DNA from: Limnohabitans sp. JirII-31
GTDB lineage: Bacteria; Pseudomonadota; Gammaproteobacteria; Burkholderiales; Burkholderiaceae_C
Assembly: GCF_002778315.1 (NCBI RefSeq)
Contig: NZ_NESA01000009.1
Coordinates: 62,001-126,000, forward strand
Direction: 5' to 3'
DNA: 64,000 nt
A program made the position numbers and the translations under genes. The notes beneath the pieces were generated by a model. That model was not told the DNA's origin and searched no databases. It worked only from the letters and a program-made list of their open reading frames with translations. This document shows, one piece after another, positions 55,040 through 64,000 of the stretch (the stretch's first letter is position 1; the number at the start of each line of letters is the position of its first letter).

Positions 55040-57259
55040 TTAGGCTGTGCCCGCCTTCACCTTCAAGCGCCAAGCATGCAGCAGGGGCTCGGTGTAGCCG
55101 CTGGGTTGCTCTTTGCCTTTGAACACCAAGTCGATAGCCGCTTGGTAAGCCGCAGAGGTGGCAAAGTTGCCCGCCATGTTTTTGTACAGCGGATCGCCCT
55201 TGTTTTGCTTGTCCACCACCTTGGCCATGCGCTTGAAGGTGGCGTTCACCTGGGCCTTGGTCACCACGCCGTGGTGCAGCCAGTTGGCCATGTGTTGGCT
55301 GGAGATGCGCAGGGTGGCGCGGTCTTCCATCAACCCCACGTTGTGGATGTCGGGCACTTTGGAGCAACCCACGCCTTGGTCAATCCAGCGCACCACATAG
55401 CCCAAGATGCCTTGGGCGTTGTTGTCGAGCTCTTCTTGCTTCTCGGCGTCTTTCCATTTTGGCTTGGCCACCACGGGCACTTGCAGCAAGTCGTTGAGCA
55501 AGGCGTCACGTTGACCGTCAGCGTCGATCTTCTCCATGTCTTTTTGCACATCGACGACCTTGACCTGGTGGTAGTGCATGGCATGCAACACTGCCGCCGT
55601 GGGGCTGGGCACCCAGGCGGTGTTGGCACCGGCTTTGGGGTGGGCAATTTTTTGTTGCAGCATGGCGGCCATCAGGTCGGGCATGGCCCACATGCCTTTG
55701 CCGATTTGCGCCTTGCCGCGCAAGCCGCATGACAAGCCGACCAGCACGTTGTTCTTTTCGTAGGCCTGAATCCAAGGGGTGGTCTTCATGTCGCCTTTGC
55801 GCAGCATGGGGCCTGCCAACATGGCGGTGTGCATTTCGTCGCCCGTGCGATCCAAAAAGCCAGTGTTGATGAAGGCCACGCGGCTGGCCGCAGCGGCAAT
55901 ACACGCCTTCAGGTTCACGCTGGTGCGACGCTCTTCGTCCATGATGCCCAGCTTGACCGTGCTGTCGGCCAAGCCCAAGACCTTTTCCACGCGACCAAAC
56001 AGTTCGGCAGCAAAGCCCACTTCTGCGGGGCCGTGCATTTTGGGTTTGACGATGTAGACCGAGCCGGTGCGCGAGTTGCGAATGCCGTTGGCGCCGTGGC
56101 CTTGCAAGTCGTGCAGTGCGATGGCGGTGGTGACCACGGCATCTAGGATGCCTTCAGGAATCTCGTGCACTTGGCCGTCTTGGCCGGTGTACAGGATGGC
56201 GGGGTTGGTCATGAGGTGACCCACGTTGCGCAAGAACAGCAGCGAGCGGCCATGCAGCGTGACGGGTTGGCCCTTGGTGCCGGTGTAGACGCGGTCTGCG
56301 TTCAGGCCACGGGTGAAGGTTTTGCCGTTTTTCTCCACAGCCTCGGTCAGCGTGCCTTTGACAATGCCCAACCAGTTGCCGTAGGCCAGCACTTTGTCGT
56401 CCGCGTCCACCACGGCCACGGAGTCTTCCAGGTCGAGGATGGTGGACAAAGCGGCTTCCACCACCAAGTCGCTCACGCCTGCGGCATCGCTGGCACCAAT
56501 GGCGGTGTTGCGGTTGATTTGCAAGTCCAAGTGCAGGCCGTTGTGTTGCAACAGCACCGACGACGGCGCGGCGGCATCACCTTGGTAGCCAATCAGTTGT
56601 GCGGCTTTGGCCAGCGCTGTGGTTTTGCCGTTTTTCAGCGTCACCGCCAAGGCGCCATTCACCACGGCGTAGCCAGTGGAGTCGATGTGTGAACCGCTCT
56701 TCAAGGGGGCGGTGCGGTCCAGCACATAGCGTGCGTACTCAATCACTTTGGCGCCGCGCACGGGGTTGTAGCCTTTGCCTTTTTCAGCGCCGTTGGCTTC
56801 AGAGATGGCATCAGTGCCATACAGGGCGTCGTACAGCGAGCCCCAACGCGCGTTGGCCGCGTTCAGTGCGTAGCGCGCATTGAGCACCGGCACCACCAGC
56901 TGCGGGCCGGCTTGCAAGGCCAGTTCGGCGTCGACGTTTTTGGTGGTGGCTTTGACTTTGGCGGGCACGGGCACCAGGTAGCCAATTTTTTCCAGGAAGG
57001 CGCGGTAGGCCTTCATGTTTTTGATGGGGCCGGGGTGTTGGCTGTGCCAGGCATCCAGCTCGGTTTGCAGGCGGTCACGTTCGGCCAGCAAGGCGATGTT
57101 CTTGGGGGCCAGGTCTTGCACGATGGCATCAAAGCCGCGCCAAAAATCTTCGACGCTCACGCCAGTGCCGGGCAGCACTTGGCTGTTGATGAACTGGTGC
57201 AGGTTGCTGGCAACTTGCAGACTGTGCACTTGGGTGCGGGGCGTGGCGTGTTGGCTCAT
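55040..57259 (-). CDS. glcB: Malate synthase G
   Basis: This 739-residue monomeric enzyme condenses glyoxylate with acetyl-CoA to malate, for growth on acetate, glycolate or fatty acids. Recognisable blocks are [22 protein letters not shown] near 276-297, [16 protein letters not shown] near 340-355 and [17 protein letters not shown] near 440-456. Length and motifs match isoform G. No glycolate oxidase or isocitrate lyase gene is in the window. A 159-base upstream gap holds its promoter. Confidence 0.97.
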   Translation of the reverse strand: MSQHATPRTQVHSLQVASNLHQFINSQVLPGTGVSVEDFWRGFDAIVQDLAPKNIALLAERDRLQTELDAWHSQHPGPIKNMKAYRAFLEKIGYLVPVPAKVKATTKNVDAELALQAGPQLVVPVLNARYALNAANARWGSLYDALYGTDAISEANGAEKGKGYNPVRGAKVIEYARYVLDRTAPLKSGSHIDSTGYAVVNGALAVTLKNGKTTALAKAAQLIGYQGDAAAPSSVLLQHNGLHLDLQINRNTAIGASDAAGVSDLVVEAALSTILDLEDSVAVVDADDKVLAYGNWLGIVKGTLTEAVEKNGKTFTRGLNADRVYTGTKGQPVTLHGRSLLFLRNVGHLMTNPAILYTGQDGQVHEIPEGILDAVVTTAIALHDLQGHGANGIRNSRTGSVYIVKPKMHGPAEVGFAAELFGRVEKVLGLADSTVKLGIMDEERRTSVNLKACIAAAASRVAFINTGFLDRTGDEMHTAMLAGPMLRKGDMKTTPWIQAYEKNNVLVGLSCGLRGKAQIGKGMWAMPDLMAAMLQQKIAHPKAGANTAWVPSPTAAVLHAMHYHQVKVVDVQKDMEKIDADGQRDALLNDLLQVPVVAKPKWKDAEKQEELDNNAQGILGYVVRWIDQGVGCSKVPDIHNVGLMEDRATLRISSQHMANWLHHGVVTKAQVNATFKRMAKVVDKQNKGDPLYKNMAGNFATSAAYQAAIDLVFKGKEQPSGYTEPLLHAWRLKVKAGTA

Positions 57260-57418
57260 GGGTCGTTCTCTCTGGATGAATCAAAGGGGGGGAAATTTTG
57301 GATCAAAGACATCGGTGCAAATATCAGTGCGAATCTTAGGGGATGGCGCCAGCCGAATTGCACGCGCAAAGGGTGGGGTTGCCCTGACAAATACGCCGCT
57401 AATCAGACACCTCAGTCT

Positions 57419-58447
57419 TCACGCGTCGGCCAGCAGCAAGCTGCCGTTGCGCAAGCCGCGCCAAGTGCCCAGGGTCAGGCCCAAGATCACCAGCGACGTC
57501 AGGGCCAGCATGCCCAGTGCGGGCAGTTGCAACCAAGCCCCCTCAGGGGTGCTGGCCAAGCGCAGGGTCAAGGCACTGAAGGCGGCCAATGGAAAGCTCA
57601 TGCCCCAAAACGACATGCCAAAAGGCTGGGCGCGCATGGCTTCCAGCTGGGTCAAGGTCAAGACCAGGAAGAACAAAGCCATGCCCCAAACTGCCCACAC
57701 GGCCAAGGCCGGTGCCTGCATTTGCAGCAAGCTCAAGCCCACGGCAGAAGGTGGGGCCACGCTGATGAACAAGGTGGGGCTGAGCTTGGCTGGCAAGGGC
57801 CCGGCTTGGCCCCAACGCACAAACAGCAGGGTTTGCAAAATGGGCCACAGCAACAAGCCAATGCCAAACTGAGCCGCAGCCCAAGACTCAAAACCTAGCG
57901 GCACGCCACCCAAAGGGGCCAACACATTGCCCACCACCGGAATGAACAGCGCAGGCGTCAAGGTGGGCCACTGCAAGCCACCTTCGGCTGGTGGTCGCAG
58001 CCAACGGCTGATCACCCACACGGTGGCCACAAACTCCAGCACCGAGCCCGCACACCAAAACCAAGCCAAGGCCAGATCGAGCATGGCGTGGGTGTGTTGA
58101 AACAAAGCGGCCCCGAGGGCCGCCAACAAAATCACCGACACCGGAAACGTGGCCATGAAGGCATGACGAATGGGGTGTTGCAAGTCTTTGCGCACCGCGT
58201 GGGCGTGCAGCTTGAGTCGCCACACACTGGCCAGACACAGCAGGCAAAAAATCAGTGCGGCAAAACCACCTGCCACCAAGGCCAGGCCCAGCGCTGTGTC
58301 GCCCAGCAAATCCGAGCCGCGTAGCCAGGCCTGGGCCAAGCCTGTCCAGCCCATCACCAGGGCAAACCATGCAGGGAAAAGATGTTCAAGCGGAGCGCCG
58401 ATGCGGGCCATCCAAGGGGTGGCGCTGGGGACGGAGGTGTGTTGCAT
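57419..58447 (-). CDS. TehA/SLAC1-type (TDT family) transporter
   Basis: This 342-residue membrane protein has about ten hydrophobic helices. The order matches the tellurite-resistance/dicarboxylate transporter family, with P-x-W-F-A near residue 25 and PTLTPALFIPVVGNVLAPLGG near 160-180. Homologues are anion channels or exporters of dicarboxylates or sulfite. It is divergent from a LysR gene with 42 bases between starts, so it is a candidate target of that regulator. Its substrate is unknown. Confidence 0.83.
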   Translation of the reverse strand: MQHTSVPSATPWMARIGAPLEHLFPAWFALVMGWTGLAQAWLRGSDLLGDTALGLALVAGGFAALIFCLLCLASVWRLKLHAHAVRKDLQHPIRHAFMATFPVSVILLAALGAALFQHTHAMLDLALAWFWCAGSVLEFVATVWVISRWLRPPAEGGLQWPTLTPALFIPVVGNVLAPLGGVPLGFESWAAAQFGIGLLLWPILQTLLFVRWGQAGPLPAKLSPTLFISVAPPSAVGLSLLQMQAPALAVWAVWGMALFFLVLTLTQLEAMRAQPFGMSFWGMSFPLAAFSALTLRLASTPEGAWLQLPALGMLALTSLVILGLTLGTWRGLRNGSLLLADA

Positions 58448-58489
58448 GGCCTGAGTTTAGGTGACGCACCCCCCGTGGATAATTGCCCG

Positions 58490-59416
58490 ATGGACAAACT
58501 CAAAGCCTTTGAGTCCTTTGTGTCGGTGGCGCAAAAGGGCAGCCTGACTGCGGCAGCCAATGCCGAGGGCGTTGCACCTGCCATCATCGGACGGCGGCTG
58601 GATGGGCTCGAGTCGCATTTGGGCGTCAAGCTCTTGGTGCGCACCACCCGCCGCATCAGCCTGACCCACGAAGGCAGCGCCTTCTTGGAAGACTGCCAGC
58701 GCTTGTTGGCCGATGTGGCCAACGCCGAAGCCAGCGTCAGCGCCGGTGGCTTGAAAGCCAGTGGGCACTTGCGCATCACCGCGCCGGCTGGCTTTGGCCG
58801 ACGCCATGTGGCACCGCTGGTGCCGCAGTTTTGTGCGGCGCACCCGGATGTGACGGTATCGCTCAACCTGAGCGACCGGGTGGTTGACTTGGCCGCCGAA
58901 GGCTTTGACTGCGCGGTGCGCGTGGGCGACTTGCCCGACTCGTCGTTGGTCAGCGTGCGCATGGCCGACAACCGCCGCCTGTGCGTGGCCACCCCTGAGT
59001 TTTTAAAACGCCACGGCACTCCCCAAACCCCCAACGACCTCATGCGCCTGCGCTGCCTCACACTCTCCAGCGATGCCTCACAAACCAAAGGCTGGGCCTT
59101 TCGTGTGCCCACCGCCACAGGCGCGCATGAGGTGATTCACCTGCGTCCCGCCGGGCGCATGGACTGCTCGGACGGGCAGGTCTTGCACGACTGGTGCTTG
59201 GGCGGGCATGGCATTGCTTGGCGCAGCACCTGGGAGGTGGCCACGCAAATCAAGAGCGGGCAACTGGTGTCGGTGTTGGACGACTTTGCGGCCGCGCCCA
59301 ATGGCATTTACGCCGTGTTCTCGCAGCGCAAACACTTGCCCCTGCGCCTGCGTTTGTGGATTGACTTTCTCAAAGACCGCTATGCCCAGCAAGACTACTG
59401 GGGGAGTCCGGTATGA
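58490..59416 (+). CDS. LysR family transcriptional regulator
   Basis: This 308-residue regulator has the N-terminal winged helix (LKAFESFVSVAQKGSLTAAA near 4-23, then LDGLESHLGVKLLVRTTRR). The periplasmic-binding-like effector domain follows (about 90-300). The ATG at 58490 gives the usual LysR length. It is divergent from the TDT transporter and overlaps the YdjC-family gene by four bases. It may regulate either side. Confidence 0.92.
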   Translation: MDKLKAFESFVSVAQKGSLTAAANAEGVAPAIIGRRLDGLESHLGVKLLVRTTRRISLTHEGSAFLEDCQRLLADVANAEASVSAGGLKASGHLRITAPAGFGRRHVAPLVPQFCAAHPDVTVSLNLSDRVVDLAAEGFDCAVRVGDLPDSSLVSVRMADNRRLCVATPEFLKRHGTPQTPNDLMRLRCLTLSSDASQTKGWAFRVPTATGAHEVIHLRPAGRMDCSDGQVLHDWCLGGHGIAWRSTWEVATQIKSGQLVSVLDDFAAAPNGIYAVFSQRKHLPLRLRLWIDFLKDRYAQQDYWGSPV

Positions 59417-60252
59417 GTGAGTCAACCTTGATCAAATCCGTGGTTGTGTGCGCCGACGACTATGCGATCAACGCGCCCACTTCGCAGGGCATTGTGGCCT
59501 TGTGTGTGCTGGGGCGTTTGAGCGCCACCAGCGTGATGGTGCATGCGCCGCGCTGGCCCGAAGATGCCGCCGCTTTGCGCGAGATGCGCGCGCAGCTTGA
59601 TGTGGGCCTGCACCTGGACTGGACCAGCAGCTTTGCGCAGCAAGCAGGCTTTGGCCGCAGCTTGCGCTCGGTGATGTGGCGCTCTTGCTGGGGCGGTTTT
59701 CGTGGCCTTGCGGTGCGCGATGAAATTGAGCGTCAGCTCGATGCCTTCGAAGCCCACTGGCAAGCCCCCCCAGACCATGTGGATGGCCATCAACACGTGC
59801 AGCAATTTGCTGGTTTGCGTGAGGCCTTGTGTGAGGTGCTGCTGCGCCGCTACGGCACACATCCCACCCGCCCCTGGCTGCGTGTGTCGCGTGTGTCGCA
59901 AGTGGGCTTGAAGGCGCAAGTCATCTCCACCATGGGCGCGCGTGCGTTGCAGGCTTGGGCGCAACAACACAATTGGCCCTGCGTGGCACCGCTGTTGGGT
60001 GCTTATGGCTTTGATGGCAGCTTGAACGACTACCGCCAGCACATGCAGCGCTGGTTGCTGGATGCCCCAGCGGGCGACCAGCCTGCGCTGATCATGTGCC
60101 ATCCGGCGGCTTCCGCCCATGCCGAAGACGACATTGGCCCTGCGCGTGCACGCGAGTTTGCGTATCTGGCCAGCCACGACTTTGTGCAAGACCTGCGTGA
60201 CGCAGGTGTGCGCTTGGTGCGTGGCAGCGGACAACCGACCCACATTTCATGA
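59413..60252 (+). CDS. YdjC/ChbG/HpnK-family deacetylase
   Basis: This 279-residue enzyme is a metal-dependent sugar deacetylase. The ligands are visible: the aspartate pair in VVCADDYAIN near 11-20, the histidine in VGLHLDWTSS near 62-71, and the histidines in VDGHQHVQQF near 121-130. It overlaps both neighbours by four bases (ATGA), so LysR, deacetylase and GT39 are coupled. NaxD of Francisella, in the same family, deacetylates undecaprenyl-phosphate GalNAc before transfer to lipid A. The context here points to that type of role rather than chitooligosaccharide use. Confidence 0.87.
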   Translation: MSESTLIKSVVVCADDYAINAPTSQGIVALCVLGRLSATSVMVHAPRWPEDAAALREMRAQLDVGLHLDWTSSFAQQAGFGRSLRSVMWRSCWGGFRGLAVRDEIERQLDAFEAHWQAPPDHVDGHQHVQQFAGLREALCEVLLRRYGTHPTRPWLRVSRVSQVGLKAQVISTMGARALQAWAQQHNWPCVAPLLGAYGFDGSLNDYRQHMQRWLLDAPAGDQPALIMCHPAASAHAEDDIGPARAREFAYLASHDFVQDLRDAGVRLVRGSGQPTHIS

Positions 60253-61922
60253 CCTCTGTTGATTCTTCTGTTCCCCCAGATGCGCCTGTGCCCGTACACA
60301 CGGGGATGCGCCGCTGGGCTTGGTTGCTGCTGCCTGCGCTTTTGCTGGTGCTGGCTGCGTGGCGGCCCTTGGCGTTGCCTGACGAAGGCCGCTATGCCGA
60401 AGTGGGCCGTTGGATGCTCGCCAGCGGCGACTGGTTGACCCCGCGCCTGGACGGCGTGCCCTTCTTTCACAAACCGCCGCTGCTGTATTGGTTGGAGGCG
60501 GTGGCCATGCAACTGTTGGGCGTCACACCGTGGGCGGCACGCCTGGTGGTGGCCTTGCATGCCTGTTTGATGTGGGGCGTCATGTGTGTCTGTGTGCGCC
60601 ACTTCGCCGGTGCTGCCACCGCACGCCGCGCGGCATGGATGCTGGGCAGCAGCCTGGCCTTTTTGGTGGGCGGTCAGTATGTGAACCACGACATGGTGGT
60701 GGCCACCTGGATGAGCGTGGCCATTTGGTGCTTTGCGCGCGCCATGCTGCACCCCCGTGGCGTGCACGCCCAGTGGGCGCGCGCAGGTTTTGTGGCCTGT
60801 GCGTTGGGGGTGTTGAGCAAGGGCCTGATCGGTTTGCTGTTGCCCGGGTTTGTGCTCACCTTGTGGGTGCTGTGGACCTGGCAATGGCGCAAGGTGTGGG
60901 CGCTGCCTTGGGTCAGTGGCGTGCTGTTGTTGGTGGCCGTGGCGCTGCCTTGGTTTGTGTTGGCCGCGCGCGAGCATCCCGACATGCTGGCCTACATGTT
61001 TGGCAAGCACCAGTTTGGCCGCTACACCGCCACCACGTTCAACAACGCGCGCCCTTGGTGGTTCTATGGCGCGGCCGTGGTGGTGTTGCTGTTTCCTTGG
61101 GTGTTCTTTGCCTTGGCGGACGGCTGGCAACGTGTGCGTGCCGCTGTGCAGCAGCGCTGGCCGAGTCAGCCGATGGCTGCGTCACCTGCGGCTTCAGATG
61201 CTTCGGTGCCAAGCCCCTGGGTGACGCTGTGCTGGATTTGGGTGTTGGCCATTTTGGGTTTCTTCTCAATCCCCAATTCCAAGCTCATTGGGTATGCCTT
61301 GCCTGTCATCCCGCCACTCGCCGTGTTGGCAGCCGTGTGGTGGCAGCAACACCTGGCACCCCGTGCCTGGGGCGGGCGCTTGTTTGCCGGGTTGGTGGGG
61401 TTGGCGTTGGTGCTGGCCTTGACGGCCAACATCGTGGCGGGGCGCTACACCTTGCGCCACAGCAGCGCCGACGTGGCCGCTGTGCTGGGCTGTGAGATCG
61501 TGGCGGGCGATGTGGTGGCTGTGTTGGACGAGTACCCGTACGACTTGCCGTTTTATGCCCAACTCCAGCAGCCGATCGAAGTGCTGCAAGACTGGGACAC
61601 CGAACGTCGCACTGCCGGGGACAACTGGCGTCGCGAGCTGTTTGAAGGGGCCGACTTTGACGCCCAAGCCGCGCGCGCCTTGCAGCCACTGAGCCGCTTG
61701 GACACCTTGCAACAACAAGCCGGTGCCTGGGTGCTGGCGCCCAATGGGTCAGCCAGTTTGAATCTGCAACATCACAAGGGCTTCGAGCTGGTGCTGGGCG
61801 GGCAGGCCTGGTCGCTGTACCGCAGCACGGCGGGGGCTTCAGCTGCGGCGTCGGAACGCCCACAGGCGACTGAGCACAAAGGTTTGGGCCGATGCCAACA
61901 CCAGCGCCAAGAACAGCGCTAA
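60249..61922 (+). CDS. GT39 glycosyltransferase, ArnT/FlmK-like
   Basis: This 557-residue inner-membrane transferase has about 11-12 hydrophobic helices and a C-terminal periplasmic part. The catalytic acidic motif is LPDEGRYAEVGRWML near 42-56, and HKPPLLYWLEA near 75 is typical of ArnT-like enzymes. It would move a sugar from undecaprenyl phosphate to lipid A or another acceptor outside the membrane. The last 28 codons lie antisense within gtrA coding sequence and look like a run-on tail (ASERPQATEHK). It overlaps the deacetylase gene by four bases. Confidence 0.87.
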   Translation: MTSVDSSVPPDAPVPVHTGMRRWAWLLLPALLLVLAAWRPLALPDEGRYAEVGRWMLASGDWLTPRLDGVPFFHKPPLLYWLEAVAMQLLGVTPWAARLVVALHACLMWGVMCVCVRHFAGAATARRAAWMLGSSLAFLVGGQYVNHDMVVATWMSVAIWCFARAMLHPRGVHAQWARAGFVACALGVLSKGLIGLLLPGFVLTLWVLWTWQWRKVWALPWVSGVLLLVAVALPWFVLAAREHPDMLAYMFGKHQFGRYTATTFNNARPWWFYGAAVVVLLFPWVFFALADGWQRVRAAVQQRWPSQPMAASPAASDASVPSPWVTLCWIWVLAILGFFSIPNSKLIGYALPVIPPLAVLAAVWWQQHLAPRAWGGRLFAGLVGLALVLALTANIVAGRYTLRHSSADVAAVLGCEIVAGDVVAVLDEYPYDLPFYAQLQQPIEVLQDWDTERRTAGDNWRRELFEGADFDAQAARALQPLSRLDTLQQQAGAWVLAPNGSASLNLQHHKGFELVLGGQAWSLYRSTAGASAAASERPQATEHKGLGRCQHQRQEQR

Positions 61923-62219
61923 GAACGACGGCAGCCCCAAGCCGCGCAGCAACACCACAAAGATCACTTCGTTGGCAGCAAACCCTGCCAGTGCAGTGAT
62001 GGCAAAACGGCGCAAGCTTTGCCACAGCGAGGTGCCCGCGTCTTGAAAACTCAGCCAGCGGTGCCCGGCAAAGCTCACGCCGAACGCCACCACAAACCCC
62101 ACGGCATTGGCCACCTCGGGCCACAACGATGGCTCGACCAGTGCAAACACGGCCATGTGTGTGAAGGCCGCACCGGCACCCACCACCACAAACCAAAAGC
62201 CCGTGCGCAAGCTGCTCAT
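61839..62219 (-). CDS. GtrA family membrane protein
   Basis: This 126-residue protein has four hydrophobic helices and the family pattern FWFVVVGAGAAFTHMAVFAL near 8-27 and RWLSFQD near 54-60. GtrA proteins are thought to flip polyprenyl-phosphate sugars. Its 3' end overlaps the 3' end of the convergent GT39 gene by 84 bases. It starts 7 bases after the GT2 gene and works with it. Confidence 0.88.
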   Translation of the reverse strand: MSSLRTGFWFVVVGAGAAFTHMAVFALVEPSLWPEVANAVGFVVAFGVSFAGHRWLSFQDAGTSLWQSLRRFAITALAGFAANEVIFVVLLRGLGLPSFLALFLALVLASAQTFVLSRLWAFRRRS

Positions 62220-62226
62220 GGCGTGC

Positions 62227-63267
62227 TCAAACCGCCACTTCTTCGTCGACGGGTAAGTCAGGCGCTGCTGGCGCTTTGGCCGGGGTCAGCGCCAGGCCTG
62301 CGCCCCAGCGCTGCTGCACCAAGTACATGGGCCGTTGCTTCACCTCTTCGTAGATGCGGCCCACATACTCTGCCAAGATGCCAATGGACAGCAACTGAAT
62401 GCCGCTGAAGAACATCAGCCCCACCACCAAGGTGGCATAGCCGGGCACGTTGATGCCCCACCAGAAATACTCGGCCACCACCCAAGCGCCATAACCCATC
62501 GCAATGGTGGCGAGCAGCAAGCCCAGCATGGTCAAGGCGCGCAGCGGCGCGATCGAAAACGCCAGCACACCGGTCAGGGCCAGCGCAAACGAGCCCCTCA
62601 AACCAAAGCTGCTTTCGCCTGCGGCGCGCGGCAGCGGTTCGTAGTCGATGGCGGTGCTGGCAAAGCCCACCCAGGCATACAAACCCTTCATGAACCGGTT
62701 GCGTTCGGGCAGGGCCTTGAGCGCGTCCACCACCTGGCGGTCCATCAACCGAAAGTCGCCAGCGTGGGGCGGAATCTTCACCCGATTGCCCATGTTGATG
62801 AGTTGGTAAAACATGCCCGTCAGACCGGCGTGCAGGGCCGACTGGTCGTCGCGCGTGCGGCGAATGGCGTACACCACGTCTGAGCCTTCGCGCCAGCGTT
62901 GCAGCATGTCGGCCACCAGCGACACCGGGTGCTGACCGTCGGAGTCCATCAACACCACCACCTCACCGCGCGCGGCGTCAATGCCCGCAGTGAGCGCGGC
63001 TTCTTTGCCGAAGTTGCGCGACAGGTTGATGCCCACCACTTCGTGGTGTTGGGCGCACAAGGCCTCGATCACCTGGGCGGTGTTGTCACGGCTGCCGTCG
63101 TTGATCAGCACGATCTCTACCTGCGAGCTCAGGGCTTGCAGTGCCGACAGCACGTGCGGCACCAAGGTGCCGAGGTTTTGGCCTTCGTTGTAGGCCGGCA
63201 TCACGCATGTGAGGGTGGGGGTGTACTGGAAACGGTCAGAGGGGTGGGGGGCTTGGGGCTGGCGCAT
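62227..63267 (-). CDS. GT2 polyprenyl-phosphate glycosyltransferase, GtrB/ArnC/FlmF2-like
   Basis: This 346-residue protein has an N-terminal GT-A domain (VMPAYNEGQNL near 23-33, DSDGQHP near 107-113) and two C-terminal membrane helices (about 230-295). It would charge undecaprenyl phosphate with a sugar on the cytoplasmic side. The long charged tail after the helices is slightly longer than in GtrB. It is the first gene of the gtrB-gtrA unit and divergent from argS with 51 bases between starts. Confidence 0.9.
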   Translation of the reverse strand: MRQPQAPHPSDRFQYTPTLTCVMPAYNEGQNLGTLVPHVLSALQALSSQVEIVLINDGSRDNTAQVIEALCAQHHEVVGINLSRNFGKEAALTAGIDAARGEVVVLMDSDGQHPVSLVADMLQRWREGSDVVYAIRRTRDDQSALHAGLTGMFYQLINMGNRVKIPPHAGDFRLMDRQVVDALKALPERNRFMKGLYAWVGFASTAIDYEPLPRAAGESSFGLRGSFALALTGVLAFSIAPLRALTMLGLLLATIAMGYGAWVVAEYFWWGINVPGYATLVVGLMFFSGIQLLSIGILAEYVGRIYEEVKQRPMYLVQQRWGAGLALTPAKAPAAPDLPVDEEVAV

Positions 63268-63318
63268 GGGTACACATCATGCCAAAAAAATAAATGGGGT
63301 GGCCCGTAAAATCGCCGC

Positions 63319-64000
63319 ATGCTCCTCGTCAAACAAGAACTGCTGGCCGCTTTGAGCCAAGCCCTCGACGCCTTGTTGCCCGGCTCCGGCAACAAGGCCG
63401 CTTTTGAATCGCCCAAAGTGGCGGCCCATGGCGACTTCGCCATCACCGCGGCCATGCAACTGGCCAAACCGCTCAAGCTCAACCCCCGTCAGTTGGGAGA
63501 TCAACTGCGTGAGGCCTTGTTGGCCGCGCCCGCTTACCAGCAATGGGTGCAAGACATTGAGATTGCCGGCCCTGGCTTCATCAACATCCGCCTCAAGCCC
63601 GCCGCCAAGCAGCAGGTGGTGCGTGAGGTCTTGGCGGCCCAAGACTGTTTTGGCTTTCAGTCCGACAACGGCCAGCGCGTGCTGGTGGAATTCGTTTCGG
63701 CCAACCCCACCGGTCCCTTGCATGTGGGCCATGGCCGACAAGCGGCCTTGGGAGACGCGATTTGTAATTTGTTCGCCACCCAAGGCTTCAAGGTGTACCG
63801 CGAGTTCTATTACAACGACGCAGGTGTGCAAATCAATACCTTGGCCACCAGCACCCAGCTGCGTGCGCAGGGCTTCAAGCCCGGGGACGCGCAGTGGCCC
63901 AGCGGCGAGAACGCCCCTGCTTACAACGGTGACTACATTGCCGACATCGCGGCTGACTTTTTGGCCAAGAAGACGGTCAAGTCCGATGACCGCGAATTCA
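63319..64000 (+). CDS. argS: Arginine--tRNA ligase, 5' part
   Basis: The first 227 codons of the class I synthetase are present; the gene runs off the right edge. The N-terminal additional domain (about 1-110) is followed by [19 protein letters not shown] with the HIGH-like HVGH near 135-138. [15 protein letters not shown] follows near 165-180. The ATG at 63319 lies 51 bases from the divergent GT2 start. Confidence 0.95.
   Translation, partial: MLLVKQELLAALSQALDALLPGSGNKAAFESPKVAAHGDFAITAAMQLAKPLKLNPRQLGDQLREALLAAPAYQQWVQDIEIAGPGFINIRLKPAAKQQVVREVLAAQDCFGFQSDNGQRVLVEFVSANPTGPLHVGHGRQAALGDAICNLFATQGFKVYREFYYNDAGVQINTLATSTQLRAQGFKPGDAQWPSGENAPAYNGDYIADIAADFLAKKTVKSDDREF

Overview
The window looks like chromosomal DNA of a betaproteobacterium of the order Burkholderiales, most likely Comamonadaceae and possibly a freshwater genus such as Limnohabitans. 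The reasons are the generally high GC content, a Bug-type tricarboxylate-transporter binding protein, a proteobacterial-type GshA, a three-gene pntAA-pntAB-pntB set, and the gene orders hpf-ptsN-hprK, bamE/fur and leuS-lptE-holA-proA. The genus is inferred, not proven. I see no rRNA, tRNA, CRISPR array, insertion sequence or prophage. No stretch longer than 300 bases lacks a gene.

Region 1 (1-10951, all + strand) is a tightly packed catabolic operon. It encodes an amidase, a class III CoA-transferase, two crotonases, an SsuABC-like ABC importer, a PuuE-like deacetylase/amidohydrolase, an SDR, an acyl-CoA dehydrogenase and an MmgE/PrpD protein. It appears to import an organic (probably nitrogen-containing) acid, activate it with CoA and oxidise it, but the substrate is unknown. 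One crotonase and the SDR have lost canonical catalytic residues.

Region 2 (10957-19834) carries an EamA exporter, a DUF3309 mini-protein, a BON lipoprotein, a periplasmic SodC and UvrA. It then holds an AT-richer islet (about 16250-18060) with a nuclease-fold protein, a GST-like protein and toxin-antitoxin remnants, followed by an MFS transporter and ssb.

Region 3 (19925-25108) is a self-regulated aromatic-catabolism operon (VOC enzyme, FAD hydroxylase, IclR regulator, FAH hydrolase) divergent from a Bug binding protein. A long inverted repeat lies between them, and a small Ala/Pro/Lys-rich exported protein follows. Region 4 (25130-33284) holds mnmA with a Nudix gene, the proton-translocating transhydrogenase operon with fadD and mtnN, and corA.

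Region 5 (33563-44090) is core housekeeping: hpf, ptsN, hprK, fur, bamE, dapB, an ExbB/ExbD pair, leuS, lptE, holA and proA. Region 6 (44145-50153) has a CsgG/DUF4810/DUF799 lipoprotein trio divergent from gshA-kup-gshB. Region 7 (50159-58447) includes a glycine-zipper protein, a class II amidotransferase with a DHA2 exporter, an apparently domain-swapped photolyase relative, malate synthase G and a TehA/SLAC1-type transporter.

Region 8 (58490-63267) is a LysR regulator, a YdjC-family deacetylase and a GT39 transferase converging on GtrA and GtrB. Together these look like a lipid-linked aminosugar module for lipid A or surface glycan. The window ends inside argS.
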